Below, one piece after another: positions 1-8,881 of a stretch of DNA of 64,000 nt. Each line of letters opens with the position of its first letter. Position 1 is the stretch's first letter. A program made the position numbers and the translations under genes. The stretch covers positions 1 through 64,000 of the forward strand of contig CAKZUP010000017.1 in assembly GCA_937922945.1 (NCBI GenBank). The letters are read 5' to 3'. The DNA comes from an uncultured Granulosicoccaceae bacterium. GTDB lineage: Bacteria > Pseudomonadota > Gammaproteobacteria > Granulosicoccales > Granulosicoccaceae. The notes beneath the pieces were generated by a model. The model saw nothing but the letters and a program-made list of their open reading frames with translations, did not search any database and was not told the DNA's origin.

Positions 1-1268
1 CAAGCACGTGGCTAATTCTCTACATTATCAGTCTTTTTTGTGTCGTCGCGTACTCAAAATATCAGCAGTCTGAAAATAGTATTGAAGAGCATACGTTTTC
101 CGGTTTGGTTATGCTTTTATTTGGTGCTGTTGAATTTTTAAATGAAGTATTTATTTTTCAACAGGCACCTGTAGACACGTTGCCCTGGTTAGCAAATCCC
201 TTCTTACTTATTTCTTTTCTGTTCCTTAAAAAGAGATGGTTAATACCCTTTGTGGCGTTCTCTTTAATATCGATCTATTTCGCCAGTCTGTACATCGGAA
301 ATCCAGTGGGATTTTGTTGTGAAGATGGACGGCATATTCCAACTGAAATTCGTGCAGGTTTCTGGATATGGCTACTGTCATTGGTGGTATTTCTATTTCA
401 AGGTATATACAAAATTGGTCAAAGGCGTTTGCTGCCCTGTCTCATACTATCTTGCATCGCTCTGTCAATCTTGAGTATGTGGACCGCAGGTTTGTATCTC
501 AGTAAGCCAGAGCGAACAATCTTCTGCAAGACTCCTGTACAAGCAAAGAATATCTGGTTCTCAACTAAAAGAGAAAAAGCATTGTCGGGATGGTTAATCG
601 AAGCACCCAGTACTGAAGCGATTGCGGTACTCATGCATGGAGTCAGGTCAAATCGTGGACAAATGTGGAGAAGAGCAAAGCATTTACGGCAACGCAATAT
701 TTCAAGCTTGATATTCGATTTTCAAGCACATGGAATGAGCAGCGGCCATCGAATCACTATGGGTTACCAGGGATCACTAGATGCCGAAGCTGCGATAGCC
801 TATATGCAACTCAAATACCCGGAAGTTCCATTGGTGGTTATTGGCGTTTCTATGGGAGGGGCGGCTATGCTTTTATCTGATAAGCGCTCTTCGGCTGATG
901 TACTGATATTTGAATCAGTATATCCAGATTTAAGTACAGCCATATCGAATAGGCTGAATTCTATATTGGCCGGAGCCGAAATACTAACGCCATTTCTTAT
1001 GTTTCAGTTTCAGCTACTCGGCGGTACAAATGCTTACTCAGTTTCCCCTATTAAAAATGCTCAGAATGTACAGGGTGCCAAATTGATTATGGCGGGTGAG
1101 AACGACAAGCACACAACAATAAATGAATCTAAGATGTTGTTCGAAAAGTTCCCTGACCATAAAAAACTGGTTGTCGTTCCAGAAGCGGAGCATACTGATT
1201 TTGAACGCTTTGATCCTATCTTCTACTGGACTGTGGTCGATGAGTTTCTTGATCAACATCTGTTTTAG
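1..1268 (+). CDS. Membrane-anchored alpha/beta hydrolase (5' end outside window)
   Basis: The reading frame is open from base 3 with no stop, and the first residues seen already form a hydrophobic segment (WLILYIISLFCVVAY), so the gene very probably starts before the window; a TTG at 105 is only an internal candidate. About five hydrophobic segments are followed by a cytoplasmic or periplasmic alpha/beta-hydrolase domain. Visible motifs are the oxyanion region VLMHGVRSNRG, the nucleophile elbow GVSMGG, a likely acid in AGENDKH and the catalytic His in AEHTDF. The family includes esterases, lipases and peptidases; the substrate cannot be told. There is no clear operon partner: the next gene starts 180 bases downstream. 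Confidence 0.8.
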   Translation, partial: STWLILYIISLFCVVAYSKYQQSENSIEEHTFSGLVMLLFGAVEFLNEVFIFQQAPVDTLPWLANPFLLISFLFLKKRWLIPFVAFSLISIYFASLYIGNPVGFCCEDGRHIPTEIRAGFWIWLLSLVVFLFQGIYKIGQRRLLPCLILSCIALSILSMWTAGLYLSKPERTIFCKTPVQAKNIWFSTKREKALSGWLIEAPSTEAIAVLMHGVRSNRGQMWRRAKHLRQRNISSLIFDFQAHGMSSGHRITMGYQGSLDAEAAIAYMQLKYPEVPLVVIGVSMGGAAMLLSDKRSSADVLIFESVYPDLSTAISNRLNSILAGAEILTPFLMFQFQLLGGTNAYSVSPIKNAQNVQGAKLIMAGENDKHTTINESKMLFEKFPDHKKLVVVPEAEHTDFERFDPIFYWTVVDEFLDQHLF

Positions 1269-1450
1269 TTCGATTCTGAAACATCCAGACGGCTACATTT
1301 TAGTAATTATTGATTTGTTAGTATCGATGACAGACGATATAGTTTTCGGCGTAGGTGTTGGAAATCAAGTTGGCCCAACTTAGGTGACACACAAAATCCA
1401 ACCATTGGACATCACACTTAACTTACAATAAACCCCATACAACAAAATAG

Positions 1451-2374
1451 ATGTCACAAATGAACATACTAGACTCACACCACCACATCTGGATTCCAGA
1501 GCAAACCAATCCAGATATTGGCTACGTATGGTTAAGAGATATCGGGTCTATAAAACCATTCGGCGATCCAACGCCCATACAGCGCGATTACACCTGGGAT
1601 GAATTCAGTAATGAATCGCGCCAGCATCAATTGACCGGCTCGGTGTTCTTGCAAGTGGACGCAGCCCTTGTCGACCCGGTAGCGGAAACAGCGTGGGCGC
1701 AATCGGCGATTAACTTACCCGAGAACACGTTCGGTACTGTGGGTATGGTTAATTTATCCAGTGATAAAGCCTACGATGTTATTCAGCGTCATAGTCAACT
1801 TTCATCTTTCAGAGGCGTGCGGCAAATCATCAGTTTTCTCGACGATAATCCTTCGCTTTGTTTTGCACCGGAGCACTGGTTACGCAACCCTCTTTGGTGC
1901 GATCAGTTTCAATTGCTTAAAGAATTCGGATTAAGCTTCGATTTGCAACTTTATCCGGAACAAATGTTGGAAGCGGCTGAATTTTTAAGCCAGCACCCGA
2001 GTGTGCCTGTTGTTATCGATCACGCGGGCAGTCCTTACGATCAATCAGAATCTGGTTTTGCATTGTGGCGCGAAGGCCTTGCGAGCCTAAGTCAGCTGGA
2101 TAATGTGTGTATTAAACTCTCAGGCTTTGGCATGTTTCAGTCAGACTGGAGTGCTGGCAGTATTCAACCAATGGTCTATGCCATTATGGAATTGTTCGGC
2201 CCGAAGCGCACCATGTTTGGCAGTAATTTTCCGGTCGATAAGCTTATGGCCAGTTATGACGATACCGTGGAGCGTGTGCTTACCTGTATTGCAACTGCCG
2301 ATGATTCTGCGGTTAACGATGTATTCGAACAAACTGCGCGCCGTTTTTATCGCTTGCAGTTAGCCGATAGTTAG
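1451..2374 (+). CDS. Amidohydrolase family 2 (COG3618-like) protein
   Basis: A 307-residue TIM-barrel metal-dependent hydrolase. The N-terminus carries the metal-binding pattern ILDSHHHIW, and the C-terminal half has VVIDHAG and FGSNFPVD, the arrangement seen in the amidohydrolase-2 family that includes lactonases such as L-fuconolactonase and 2-pyrone-4,6-dicarboxylate lactonase. Length is typical. The ATG at 1451 lacks a strong Shine-Dalgarno sequence; a second ATG (MNILDSH) lies three codons later. It stands alone, with decayed sequence downstream, so the substrate cannot be inferred from neighbours. A cytoplasmic lactonase acting on a sugar or aromatic acid lactone is the best guess. Confidence 0.8.
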   Translation: MSQMNILDSHHHIWIPEQTNPDIGYVWLRDIGSIKPFGDPTPIQRDYTWDEFSNESRQHQLTGSVFLQVDAALVDPVAETAWAQSAINLPENTFGTVGMVNLSSDKAYDVIQRHSQLSSFRGVRQIISFLDDNPSLCFAPEHWLRNPLWCDQFQLLKEFGLSFDLQLYPEQMLEAAEFLSQHPSVPVVIDHAGSPYDQSESGFALWREGLASLSQLDNVCIKLSGFGMFQSDWSAGSIQPMVYAIMELFGPKRTMFGSNFPVDKLMASYDDTVERVLTCIATADDSAVNDVFEQTARRFYRLQLADS

Positions 2375-2389
2375 ACAGATAGTTGACTA

Positions 2390-2545
2390 AGAGCCGAAGC
2401 CGGAAATTTTGCTTCCAATGGCGTGTTATGTCGAGTCTGGTGGCTAGCCAGGTTGGTTCTTGTGACTGTATTTAGGTACAAATTTAGCAACCGTAGCGGT
2501 GCTGTTCGTCGGCCTGCTAAACGACAATGCAACCGGTTAGTGAAT
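2390..2545 (-). pseudogene. Remnant of a puuE-like polysaccharide deacetylase 3' end
   Basis: This stretch is a diverged copy of the last ~155 bases of the puuE-like gene at 10796-11722. Read on the minus strand both encode LHCRLAG near the beginning of the shared part and end with a related KFPA segment, but small indels break the frame here. The rest of the deacetylase gene is absent. It is therefore a decayed duplicate fragment. Seen directly by comparing the two stretches by eye; no alignment program was used. Confidence 0.75.
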
Positions 2546-2555
2546 TCAGATTTGT

Positions 2556-2831
2556 TTACGTTAATGAGCCGTGTATCGAGCCCGGAGTAAAAACGTTGGC
2601 CGCTTGTTCGCAAGCAAGGTCATTTTTGTTTACTACCCACGGACTACCCCGAGTACCAATAACCGGTCCTACAATATCTTCATCTGTATTTTGATGAACA
2701 TCAAGAGTACTTTTCGCCAAAGAGAGCATCCAGCCAATGTGCTCGCGCACCAGCTCCTCGTGACTCCACGGCTGATCTACCCCGCCAACGGGAAGCTCAG
2801 CTGATGAGGCGCCTGATGAAACCTCTTTCAT
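2556..2831 (-). pseudogene. Possible degraded ECF sigma-like fragment
   Basis: A 91-codon frame whose middle part (EELVREHIGWMLSLA, then TDEDIV) resembles region 2 of ECF sigma factors, where a helix of this type is followed by an acidic EDxVQ motif. The resemblance stops after about 30 residues and the remainder looks like random coding. No region 4 is seen. It lies upstream, on the same strand, of the deacetylase remnant, so the whole interval appears to be decaying DNA. The sigma-factor reading is tentative; it may be a small gene of unknown function. Confidence 0.3.
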
Positions 2832-3097
2832 TTAACACCTAGGTTCTTGATTGTGCTAATAAAATCGATTTACTTTAATAGGTTGGTACGCTTATGGCGC
2901 CAGCTTAATTTTTTTGCCAGGGCCTGCAACCAAATAGCCTTTCGTAGCATCTAATTGCACGTCATCTGTAATTCCAACATTCATCAAGGATAGCCTGTTG
3001 ACTAATCATCCAGAATTACTGGTTTTTTCAAGTTGGATTCAGCTAATGAATTACAATAGATCACACGCGCGATTTCTATCCACGCTCAGCAATAGCA
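2832..3097. other. Non-coding interval with a short orphan reading frame
   Basis: Together with the two remnants before it this makes about 720 bases without an intact gene. On the minus strand around 2905-3016 there is a short open frame ending in GYLVAGPGKKIKLAP and a stop, preceded by an in-frame stop. It looks like the last ~35 codons of a lost gene, although the family is not recognised. No promoter or terminator is convincing. Confidence 0.35.
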
Positions 3098-3820
3098 ATG
3101 GCAGTAGCGAGGGCTGTTTGGATGCAGCATAAACATGTGTTAACAGCGCTCATCGGCTTGCTAGCAGCGACGTTGGTAGGCATAGGTGAATATCTACTGC
3201 ATTATGACGCCTTAGCGCGCTTTGCTGGTGGCGGCTACGATTTTATGAAAGGCATTCCAGCCCAACGCTCTACGGCAGGTCATTTTTTTGGTGTGTTTGG
3301 TGCGGCTCTGTATCCCATTGGTTGTTATCACATCTACTTGATGCTACGCCCAGCGAACAGCCGCTGGGCGTACTCAGGGTTCCTACTTGGAACATTCGGT
3401 TTTATTGCCGGGGTTGTTTGGATTGGCTCGCGCGCCAGTATATCGGCACTAGTGCAGTTGCCCGAAGCGCCAGAAATATTGACTCTAATCGAACTGTACG
3501 AACTTCGCTACGAAACCCTACTTCAGGTTATTCGCGCAACAACATTTTTGTTGTCACTTATCATTATTGCGCTATCGCTCACGGGCCGCTCACACTATCC
3601 ACGATGGATGGGAATTTTTAGCCCAATAATACTCATTGTCGCCAACTTCATACTCTTTATGGTGTTGCCGTCTATCGGAAAACACACGATGCCAATAGCC
3701 TTGAATGTGTCTTTTTTCATCTTCTTCGCTATATCTGTCTGCTTTGCGTTTAAAGCACAGCGTGTAACACGCACTCAGTCAGCACATACGCAAATCAACA
3801 CGAATGGGGAACGCCGCTAA
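3098..3820 (+). CDS. Multi-pass membrane protein (DUF6796-like)
   Basis: 240 residues with about six to seven hydrophobic segments spread over the whole length and a positively charged C-terminus (KAQRVTRTQ). A conserved-looking loop with GGYDFMKGI and HFFGVFGAALYPIG follows the first membrane span; this pattern recalls the DUF6796 family, whose role is unknown, but that assignment is from memory. The start is uncertain: ATG at 3098 or the ATG at 3122 (MQHKHV). The stop lies one base before the ATG of the next gene, so the two are probably translated together. Confidence 0.65.
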   Translation: MAVARAVWMQHKHVLTALIGLLAATLVGIGEYLLHYDALARFAGGGYDFMKGIPAQRSTAGHFFGVFGAALYPIGCYHIYLMLRPANSRWAYSGFLLGTFGFIAGVVWIGSRASISALVQLPEAPEILTLIELYELRYETLLQVIRATTFLLSLIIIALSLTGRSHYPRWMGIFSPIILIVANFILFMVLPSIGKHTMPIALNVSFFIFFAISVCFAFKAQRVTRTQSAHTQINTNGERR

Positions 3821-3821
3821 C

Positions 3822-5432
3822 ATGAGTATTGGAAAACTACTTCGCTCGATAGTACTGTTTATTGTATTTTTAATTGTTGCGCTACTGGCCTTATTAACTT
3901 GGTTTGCGAGTAACGATCGTGCAAATGTTTATCCCGTACTTAATGACGGTTTAACAGTACCAAGCTTTGAGCATCAATCCATTAACTTTATCCCAAGTTA
4001 CGATGCCACTAAAACACTGCCTTTTGCTGCAGGGGCAGTGATTGACATTGATAACGACGGTATTGAAGAAGTATTTTTTGGTGGTGGGATTGACCAACAA
4101 GATGCAATCTATGCGTTTCAGGATGGTACGTTCAATGATATCACTGCTCAAACAGGCTGGAGGAAAGACACCCCTGATAAAACCTTCAGCGCTATCTCGC
4201 TTGATCTGGATATGGACGGGGACACAGACATGTTGGTAACACGGCAATCCGGTGTCTTTTTATACCGCAACGATAGTGGCAAGTTTACAGGCCAAAAGCT
4301 CGATTTAGCCATAGATGCCGAAACGGTTCCGTTATCGGTTGCTACCGCAGACATTAATAGAGATGGGTTGTATGACCTCTATGTATCGGGCTATATCGCC
4401 AGACAGTACGTGCAGGGCGAAACAATTTTTAATAAGACCTACGGGGGTGTAAGCGGTTTATTTGTCAATACCGGTTCGGACAGTTTTGAAAATATTACCG
4501 AACAAGCCGGTATGTTCTATCAACATAATACCTTTCAGTCTATATTTATCGATGTTGACAATGATGGATTAGAAGATATCGTTGTCGCCCACGATACAGG
4601 GCAGGTACGAACCTGGAAAAACATGGGGGATCTGAAATTTGAGAGCGTCACCAATCCCACCAGCGACTATTTCGCGTATCCCATGGGGATTGCAGTGACA
4701 GATCTTAAAAATGACGGATTACCAGATTTCTTCTTCTCAAACGTTGGCTCGACCGTACCCGATACATTGGTTCGCGGCGATCTAACCGATGATCAAGTCC
4801 TGCAAAAGGATTGGATATTGTTCGAAAATCAAGGCGGCTTTATCTTTAACGATATCGCAGAGAGTGCTCATGTAGCAGACTACGAATTTTCTTGGGGTGC
4901 TATTTTTGAGGATTTTAATTTAGATGGTCGAGATGATTTGGTTGTGTCAGAAAATTACGAAGGATGGCCATTACATAAACTACCTATGTGGCGGCTCAAC
5001 GGTCGCTTTCTGCTGCAAACAGAGGCCGGGCAATTTTCAGAAGCAGGAGAGAGCGCTGGCGTAATCAATCGAGAATTTGGTATTTCCCCGCTTACCGCAG
5101 ATTTTAATCAAGATGGCTATCCAGACCTAATTCACGTGAATTTGCTAGGGCCTCAAAATGTCTTTTTAAGTAAAGCAGGAGAAAACGGCTACCTGAAAGT
5201 GAAGCTCGCTAACGATGTTTCCTCAATTGGATCAAAGGTTCATGTAACTTTAGAAGATGGCTCAACGTTGGTGCAGTCTTTTGTAGTTGGTGAAGGCCTC
5301 GTATCTGACCAGTCTCATATTTTGATTTTTGGTTTAGGCTCGCTAAAAGCCACGCGCGTGTTACTCAAACCGCTCAATGGTGATGAGAAAGAAGTGACAG
5401 GCGAATTCCATAATCAATTGCTAGAGCTATAG
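3822..5432 (+). CDS. Membrane-anchored FG-GAP/VCBS repeat protein with ASPIC/UnbV-like end
   Basis: 536 residues. The ATG at 3822 is chosen because GGGGA sits 11-15 bases before it and it follows the upstream stop at 3820; an in-frame ATG at 3804 lies inside the upstream gene. A single N-terminal membrane anchor (residues ~8-30) is followed by at least seven calcium-binding beta-propeller motifs of the D-x-D-x-DG-x-x-D type: DIDNDGIEE, DLDMDGDTD, DINRDGLYD, DVDNDGLED, DLKNDGLPD, DFNLDGRDD, DFNQDGYPD. The C-terminal ~80 residues resemble an ASPIC/UnbV domain (IGSKVHVTL, then FGLG). Likely exposed on the outer face of the inner membrane, binding calcium and a protein or polysaccharide partner. 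Tightly coupled to the membrane protein before it and followed by another 25 bases on. Confidence 0.85.
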   Translation: MSIGKLLRSIVLFIVFLIVALLALLTWFASNDRANVYPVLNDGLTVPSFEHQSINFIPSYDATKTLPFAAGAVIDIDNDGIEEVFFGGGIDQQDAIYAFQDGTFNDITAQTGWRKDTPDKTFSAISLDLDMDGDTDMLVTRQSGVFLYRNDSGKFTGQKLDLAIDAETVPLSVATADINRDGLYDLYVSGYIARQYVQGETIFNKTYGGVSGLFVNTGSDSFENITEQAGMFYQHNTFQSIFIDVDNDGLEDIVVAHDTGQVRTWKNMGDLKFESVTNPTSDYFAYPMGIAVTDLKNDGLPDFFFSNVGSTVPDTLVRGDLTDDQVLQKDWILFENQGGFIFNDIAESAHVADYEFSWGAIFEDFNLDGRDDLVVSENYEGWPLHKLPMWRLNGRFLLQTEAGQFSEAGESAGVINREFGISPLTADFNQDGYPDLIHVNLLGPQNVFLSKAGENGYLKVKLANDVSSIGSKVHVTLEDGSTLVQSFVVGEGLVSDQSHILIFGLGSLKATRVLLKPLNGDEKEVTGEFHNQLLEL

Positions 5433-5457
5433 CTCGGACTACAGGACAAAGATCACA

Positions 5458-5895
5458 ATGAAAAACTCTAAATTGTTGAATGTGGTTTTATGGGCTCTGT
5501 TGATATTGGGGTTTATTGGCGCTGCGAAGGTTAGCTATCAAAACTTTACTGGTAGTCCTTGCCCTCATATAGCGAGCATTCCCATCTGCTATGTGGTGTT
5601 GGCGGCTTACGGGTTAATGATGGCATCGATGCTCATAGCTAAAAGTGGTATGAAGCACTACTTATTTTGTATTGGTTGGGGTACCGCATTTGTTATCGCT
5701 CTAGCAGGGTCCGTTGCTGAGGTGACGGCTGGCGGCGGTGTTTGCCCTACATCTGCAGGCACCGGTATTCGCGGTGCCACAAGTGGCTCTATCCCGTTAT
5801 GCTTTGCATCGCTTGCGATGCTGGTTGTTATTCTAATATTGTTTTTGTCGGGGCCTTATAAACGCGCTTGTGATATCCACAATAGCAAAGCTTAA
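5458..5895 (+). CDS. Small four-span membrane protein with two CP...SIPxC motifs
   Basis: 145 residues with about four transmembrane segments. Two similar cysteine-containing stretches are seen: CPHIASIPICY after the first span and CPTSAGTGIRG...SIPLCF before the last. Each begins Cys-Pro and ends Ser-Ile-Pro-x-Cys, which suggests an internal duplication and possibly two periplasmic disulphide pairs. ACAGG at 5440-5444 and AAAGATC nearby give a weak ribosome site. Family not recognised; a distant link to VKOR-like or other thiol membrane proteins can be imagined but is not supported. Probably in one operon with the two genes before it. Confidence 0.7.
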   Translation: MKNSKLLNVVLWALLILGFIGAAKVSYQNFTGSPCPHIASIPICYVVLAAYGLMMASMLIAKSGMKHYLFCIGWGTAFVIALAGSVAEVTAGGGVCPTSAGTGIRGATSGSIPLCFASLAMLVVILILFLSGPYKRACDIHNSKA

Positions 5896-6057
5896 TAAGC
5901 AGTGCGAATACTCACCAGACTCATTCGAGAAAAATTCGCCGGCTGGAAAAGAAAATGAGTGATCGTTTAAGTGCGCCCCTCAGTAGCACTCGTACAGACG
6001 GGCAACCGATCTTGAAATGACATCGGCAAGAATAAACTAAAGGAATTTTGAGATTTA

Positions 6058-7068
6058 ATGAACAGAGTCTGCAAAATACTGGCTTTAGCATTTTTATTTA
6101 GCACTGGTATCAGTGTTGCTCATGCCGACACATCCCAAGAAACCAAATCATTTTTTACATTTACGTTTGAAAACGATGTGTTTGTTGGCAGGGATGACGG
6201 GTACACCAATGGAACAGGGATAACATTTGGGAAAGCAGGTTTTGATGAATTTAACGCCGGCAATGTGCCGGCTTGGATACATTGGCTAATAAAGAATCGT
6301 TATATCAGCACAAAGCCAGGTAAAACGCGGGCAATTGCTCATATGTTTTTCCAGCGCATGCAAACACCCAGAGATATAACGGTGAATGACTTTATTGCCG
6401 ATGATTTACCATACGCCGGGCTGTTAGCTTGGCAAGGTACGGCATATTCGTGGGATACGAATGTATCAGATCAGTTATCACTGTATTTGGGCATAGTGGG
6501 CCCGGCCACACTTGCGGCTGAAGCGCAAAAAGTCATACACAAAATGATTGGTGCAGACGACCCAAAAGGTTGGCAGTACCAATTAAATAATGAACTCATC
6601 GTTAAAATTGAGGTGCAGCGCGCTTGGAGCCTTTACAGAAACGATAGCAAGCGGTTTCAATACGATATCGTTGGCCTTGGAGGGGCGGGCATTGGCAATC
6701 TTAAAACAGCCGCCAAAGGTGGTTTCGCCGTGCGTTGGGGCACCAATTTAAGCTCAAGTTTAGCCGCGTTCTCGCTTCAAGCAGATAGACATGTTAACCC
6801 GTTGGCGTTTAGCGACTCAAATGATTTCTACTTCTTCGCCGGTGCGCGAGCAGGCGTGGTTGCATACGACGTTCTAATTAACGGCAACGCATTCACCGAT
6901 AGTCATTCATTACCACTCGAGCACTTACAAAATGAGGTCGCTGCAGGCGCACTATGGAGTGTAAACCGATGGGCATTTGTATTCGCATTGTCATCCTCTA
7001 GTGCAAAAACTACGCTGAATGATGATCGCGAACGTTATGGCGTTTTAAGTGTCACATATCGCTATTAG
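6058..7068 (+). CDS. lpxR: LpxR-family lipid A 3-O-deacylase (DUF2219)
   Basis: 336 residues with a cleavable signal peptide (cleavage near AHA-DTS) and an outer-membrane beta-barrel composition ending in an aromatic residue region (VTYRY). The family signature is clear: FTFENDVFVGRDDGYTNG near the N-terminus, DDLPYAGLLAWQ in the middle, and the His of AEAQKVIHK. In Salmonella LpxR an Asn-Asp pair, a Ser/Thr and a His form the calcium-dependent active site that removes the 3'-acyloxyacyl group of lipid A; equivalents appear present (END, YTNG, IH). The gene is monocistronic by spacing. AAGGA lies ~13 bases before the ATG, a little far. Confidence 0.85.
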   Translation: MNRVCKILALAFLFSTGISVAHADTSQETKSFFTFTFENDVFVGRDDGYTNGTGITFGKAGFDEFNAGNVPAWIHWLIKNRYISTKPGKTRAIAHMFFQRMQTPRDITVNDFIADDLPYAGLLAWQGTAYSWDTNVSDQLSLYLGIVGPATLAAEAQKVIHKMIGADDPKGWQYQLNNELIVKIEVQRAWSLYRNDSKRFQYDIVGLGGAGIGNLKTAAKGGFAVRWGTNLSSSLAAFSLQADRHVNPLAFSDSNDFYFFAGARAGVVAYDVLINGNAFTDSHSLPLEHLQNEVAAGALWSVNRWAFVFALSSSSAKTTLNDDRERYGVLSVTYRY

Positions 7069-7192
7069 TCTCTTAGCTGGTAGAGCGCTAACCGTTTACT
7101 CCATGCAGTAACGTTCAAAAAGATTGGAGCAATGACTGGCAGTCGGCACAAGCAGGTCGCTGGTACCGCAGTTCGATAATAAGGAAAAACCA

Positions 7193-8830
7193 ATGAAGAC
7201 TTCTGATCTATTTGTCAAAGCCCTGGAAAACGAAGGTGTTAAATATATTTTTGGCATCCCGGGCGAAGAAAATCTGGACTTTTTGGACTCTCTCAAAAGC
7301 TCAAGCATCCAACTCATCTTAACCCGACACGAGCAAGGAGCAGGCTTTATGGCCGCTACTTATGGTCGGTTAACCGGCGAGCCAGGTGTTTGTTTATCCA
7401 CCCTCGGTCCTGGTGCTACTAATTTCGTTACGGCTGCAGCTTATGCGCAGTTAGGCGGCATGCCAATGATCATGCTGGGTGGACAAAAACCGATAAGAAA
7501 AAGCAAACAAGGGCGTTTCCAGATAGTCGATGTGGTTAATTTGATGAAACCCGTTACAAAGTACTCCGAACAGGTGGTAGACGGTAACAACGTACCGTCG
7601 ATGGTGCGTGAGGCGTTTCGTGTGACTATGGATGAAAGACCTGGTGCTGCCTATATAGAGCTGCCTGAGGACATCGCTGCTGAAGATACAGACGCAACTG
7701 TATTCGAGGTGGTTGGTCATCGCCGCCCGAATGCAGATCAGCCCTCGATTGATAAAGCCATTGAAATGATAAAAAGTGCAAAACTTCCGTTACTACTGAT
7801 TGGTGCTGGTGCTAACAGAAAGCGCACAAGCGAAGCCCTGAAAAAGCTGGTTGATCAATCTGGTTTGTACTTTTTTGATACGCAGATGGGTAAAGGTGTA
7901 GTCGATGAACGTAACGAGCGCTATATCGGCACTGCTGCCTTGTCTGACAATGATTACCTGCACTGTGCAATCGATCGCTCAGATCTTATTATCAATGTAG
8001 GTCATGACGTAATAGAGAAACCCCCATTTTTTATGGAGAAAGGTGGCAAGAAGGTTATCCACGTAAATTTTGATGCTGCAAATATAGATGATGTTTATTT
8101 TCCTCAGCTTAACGTGGTTGGTGATATCTCTGATTCAATTAATCGCATTGCTAATGGTCTGGGCAAGCTCGATCAGGATTTCAGCTTCTTCGCCAGAGTG
8201 TGCGACGAAGTGGATACACACATAACCAAGTATTTTAAAGATAAACGCTTCCCGGTACTACCTCAGGCATTAGTTAGCTTATTGCGCGAGCACTTAGCTG
8301 CTGAAGACATTGTCACCCTGGATAATGGGATTTATAAAATATGGTTTGCTCGTAACTACGAATGCTATGCACCAAACACGATGCTATTGGATAACGCATT
8401 AGCAACAATGGGTGCAGGATTACCTTCCGCCATCGCTGCCAAACAATTAAACCCAGAGCGCAAGGTTGTTTCAGTGAATGGCGACGGCGGTTTCATGATG
8501 AACTCTCAGGAGCTTGAAACCGCTATTCGAATGGGGCTCGATCTGGTAGTCATCATACTAAGCGACAACGCTTACGGCATGATCAAGTGGAAGCAGGAAG
8601 CTGAGGGGTTAGCTAATTTTAGTTTAGATTTTGATAACCCGGATTTCGTGCAATATGCAAATAGTTTTGGCGCAACTGGCCATCGCGCCGAAAGTTACGA
8701 GCATTTTGTTGAAGTGCTCAGCGCCGCACTCAATGGTAAAGGCGTGCACTTGATTGATCTGCCTATCGACTACTCGATGAACCATTCCATATTAAACGTA
8801 CTATTGAAAGAGAGTTCCTGCATTGAATAA
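7193..8830 (+). CDS. Acetolactate synthase large subunit-like ThDP enzyme
   Basis: 545 residues in the usual three-domain order of thiamine-diphosphate decarboxylases. The N-terminal domain has FGIPGEENLDFLDSL and the catalytic Glu in RHEQGAGFMA; the C-terminal domain has the ThDP/Mg motif beginning NGDGGFMMNS and ending SDNAYG. AAGGA precedes the ATG. No small regulatory subunit (ilvN/ilvH) lies nearby, so it is more like a catabolic acetolactate synthase or a related carboligase than the branched-chain amino acid enzyme. It is followed 51 bases on by an aldehyde dehydrogenase and a DoxX protein, probably one operon, suggesting that it makes or uses an aldehyde or 2-oxo acid. Confidence 0.85.
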   Translation: MKTSDLFVKALENEGVKYIFGIPGEENLDFLDSLKSSSIQLILTRHEQGAGFMAATYGRLTGEPGVCLSTLGPGATNFVTAAAYAQLGGMPMIMLGGQKPIRKSKQGRFQIVDVVNLMKPVTKYSEQVVDGNNVPSMVREAFRVTMDERPGAAYIELPEDIAAEDTDATVFEVVGHRRPNADQPSIDKAIEMIKSAKLPLLLIGAGANRKRTSEALKKLVDQSGLYFFDTQMGKGVVDERNERYIGTAALSDNDYLHCAIDRSDLIINVGHDVIEKPPFFMEKGGKKVIHVNFDAANIDDVYFPQLNVVGDISDSINRIANGLGKLDQDFSFFARVCDEVDTHITKYFKDKRFPVLPQALVSLLREHLAAEDIVTLDNGIYKIWFARNYECYAPNTMLLDNALATMGAGLPSAIAAKQLNPERKVVSVNGDGGFMMNSQELETAIRMGLDLVVIILSDNAYGMIKWKQEAEGLANFSLDFDNPDFVQYANSFGATGHRAESYEHFVEVLSAALNGKGVHLIDLPIDYSMNHSILNVLLKESSCIE

Positions 8831-8881
8831 CTCAAACAAACGATCAGATCGATGGCATCTTTGTCAGCCAAAGGAGTACTC

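Noticed and set aside
7071-7110. A tRNA-like stretch (TTAGCTGGTAGAGCGC) between the LpxR-like and ThDP enzyme genes
   Set aside because: It recalls a D-arm, but no acceptor stem, anticodon arm or T-arm in the right positions can be drawn around it.
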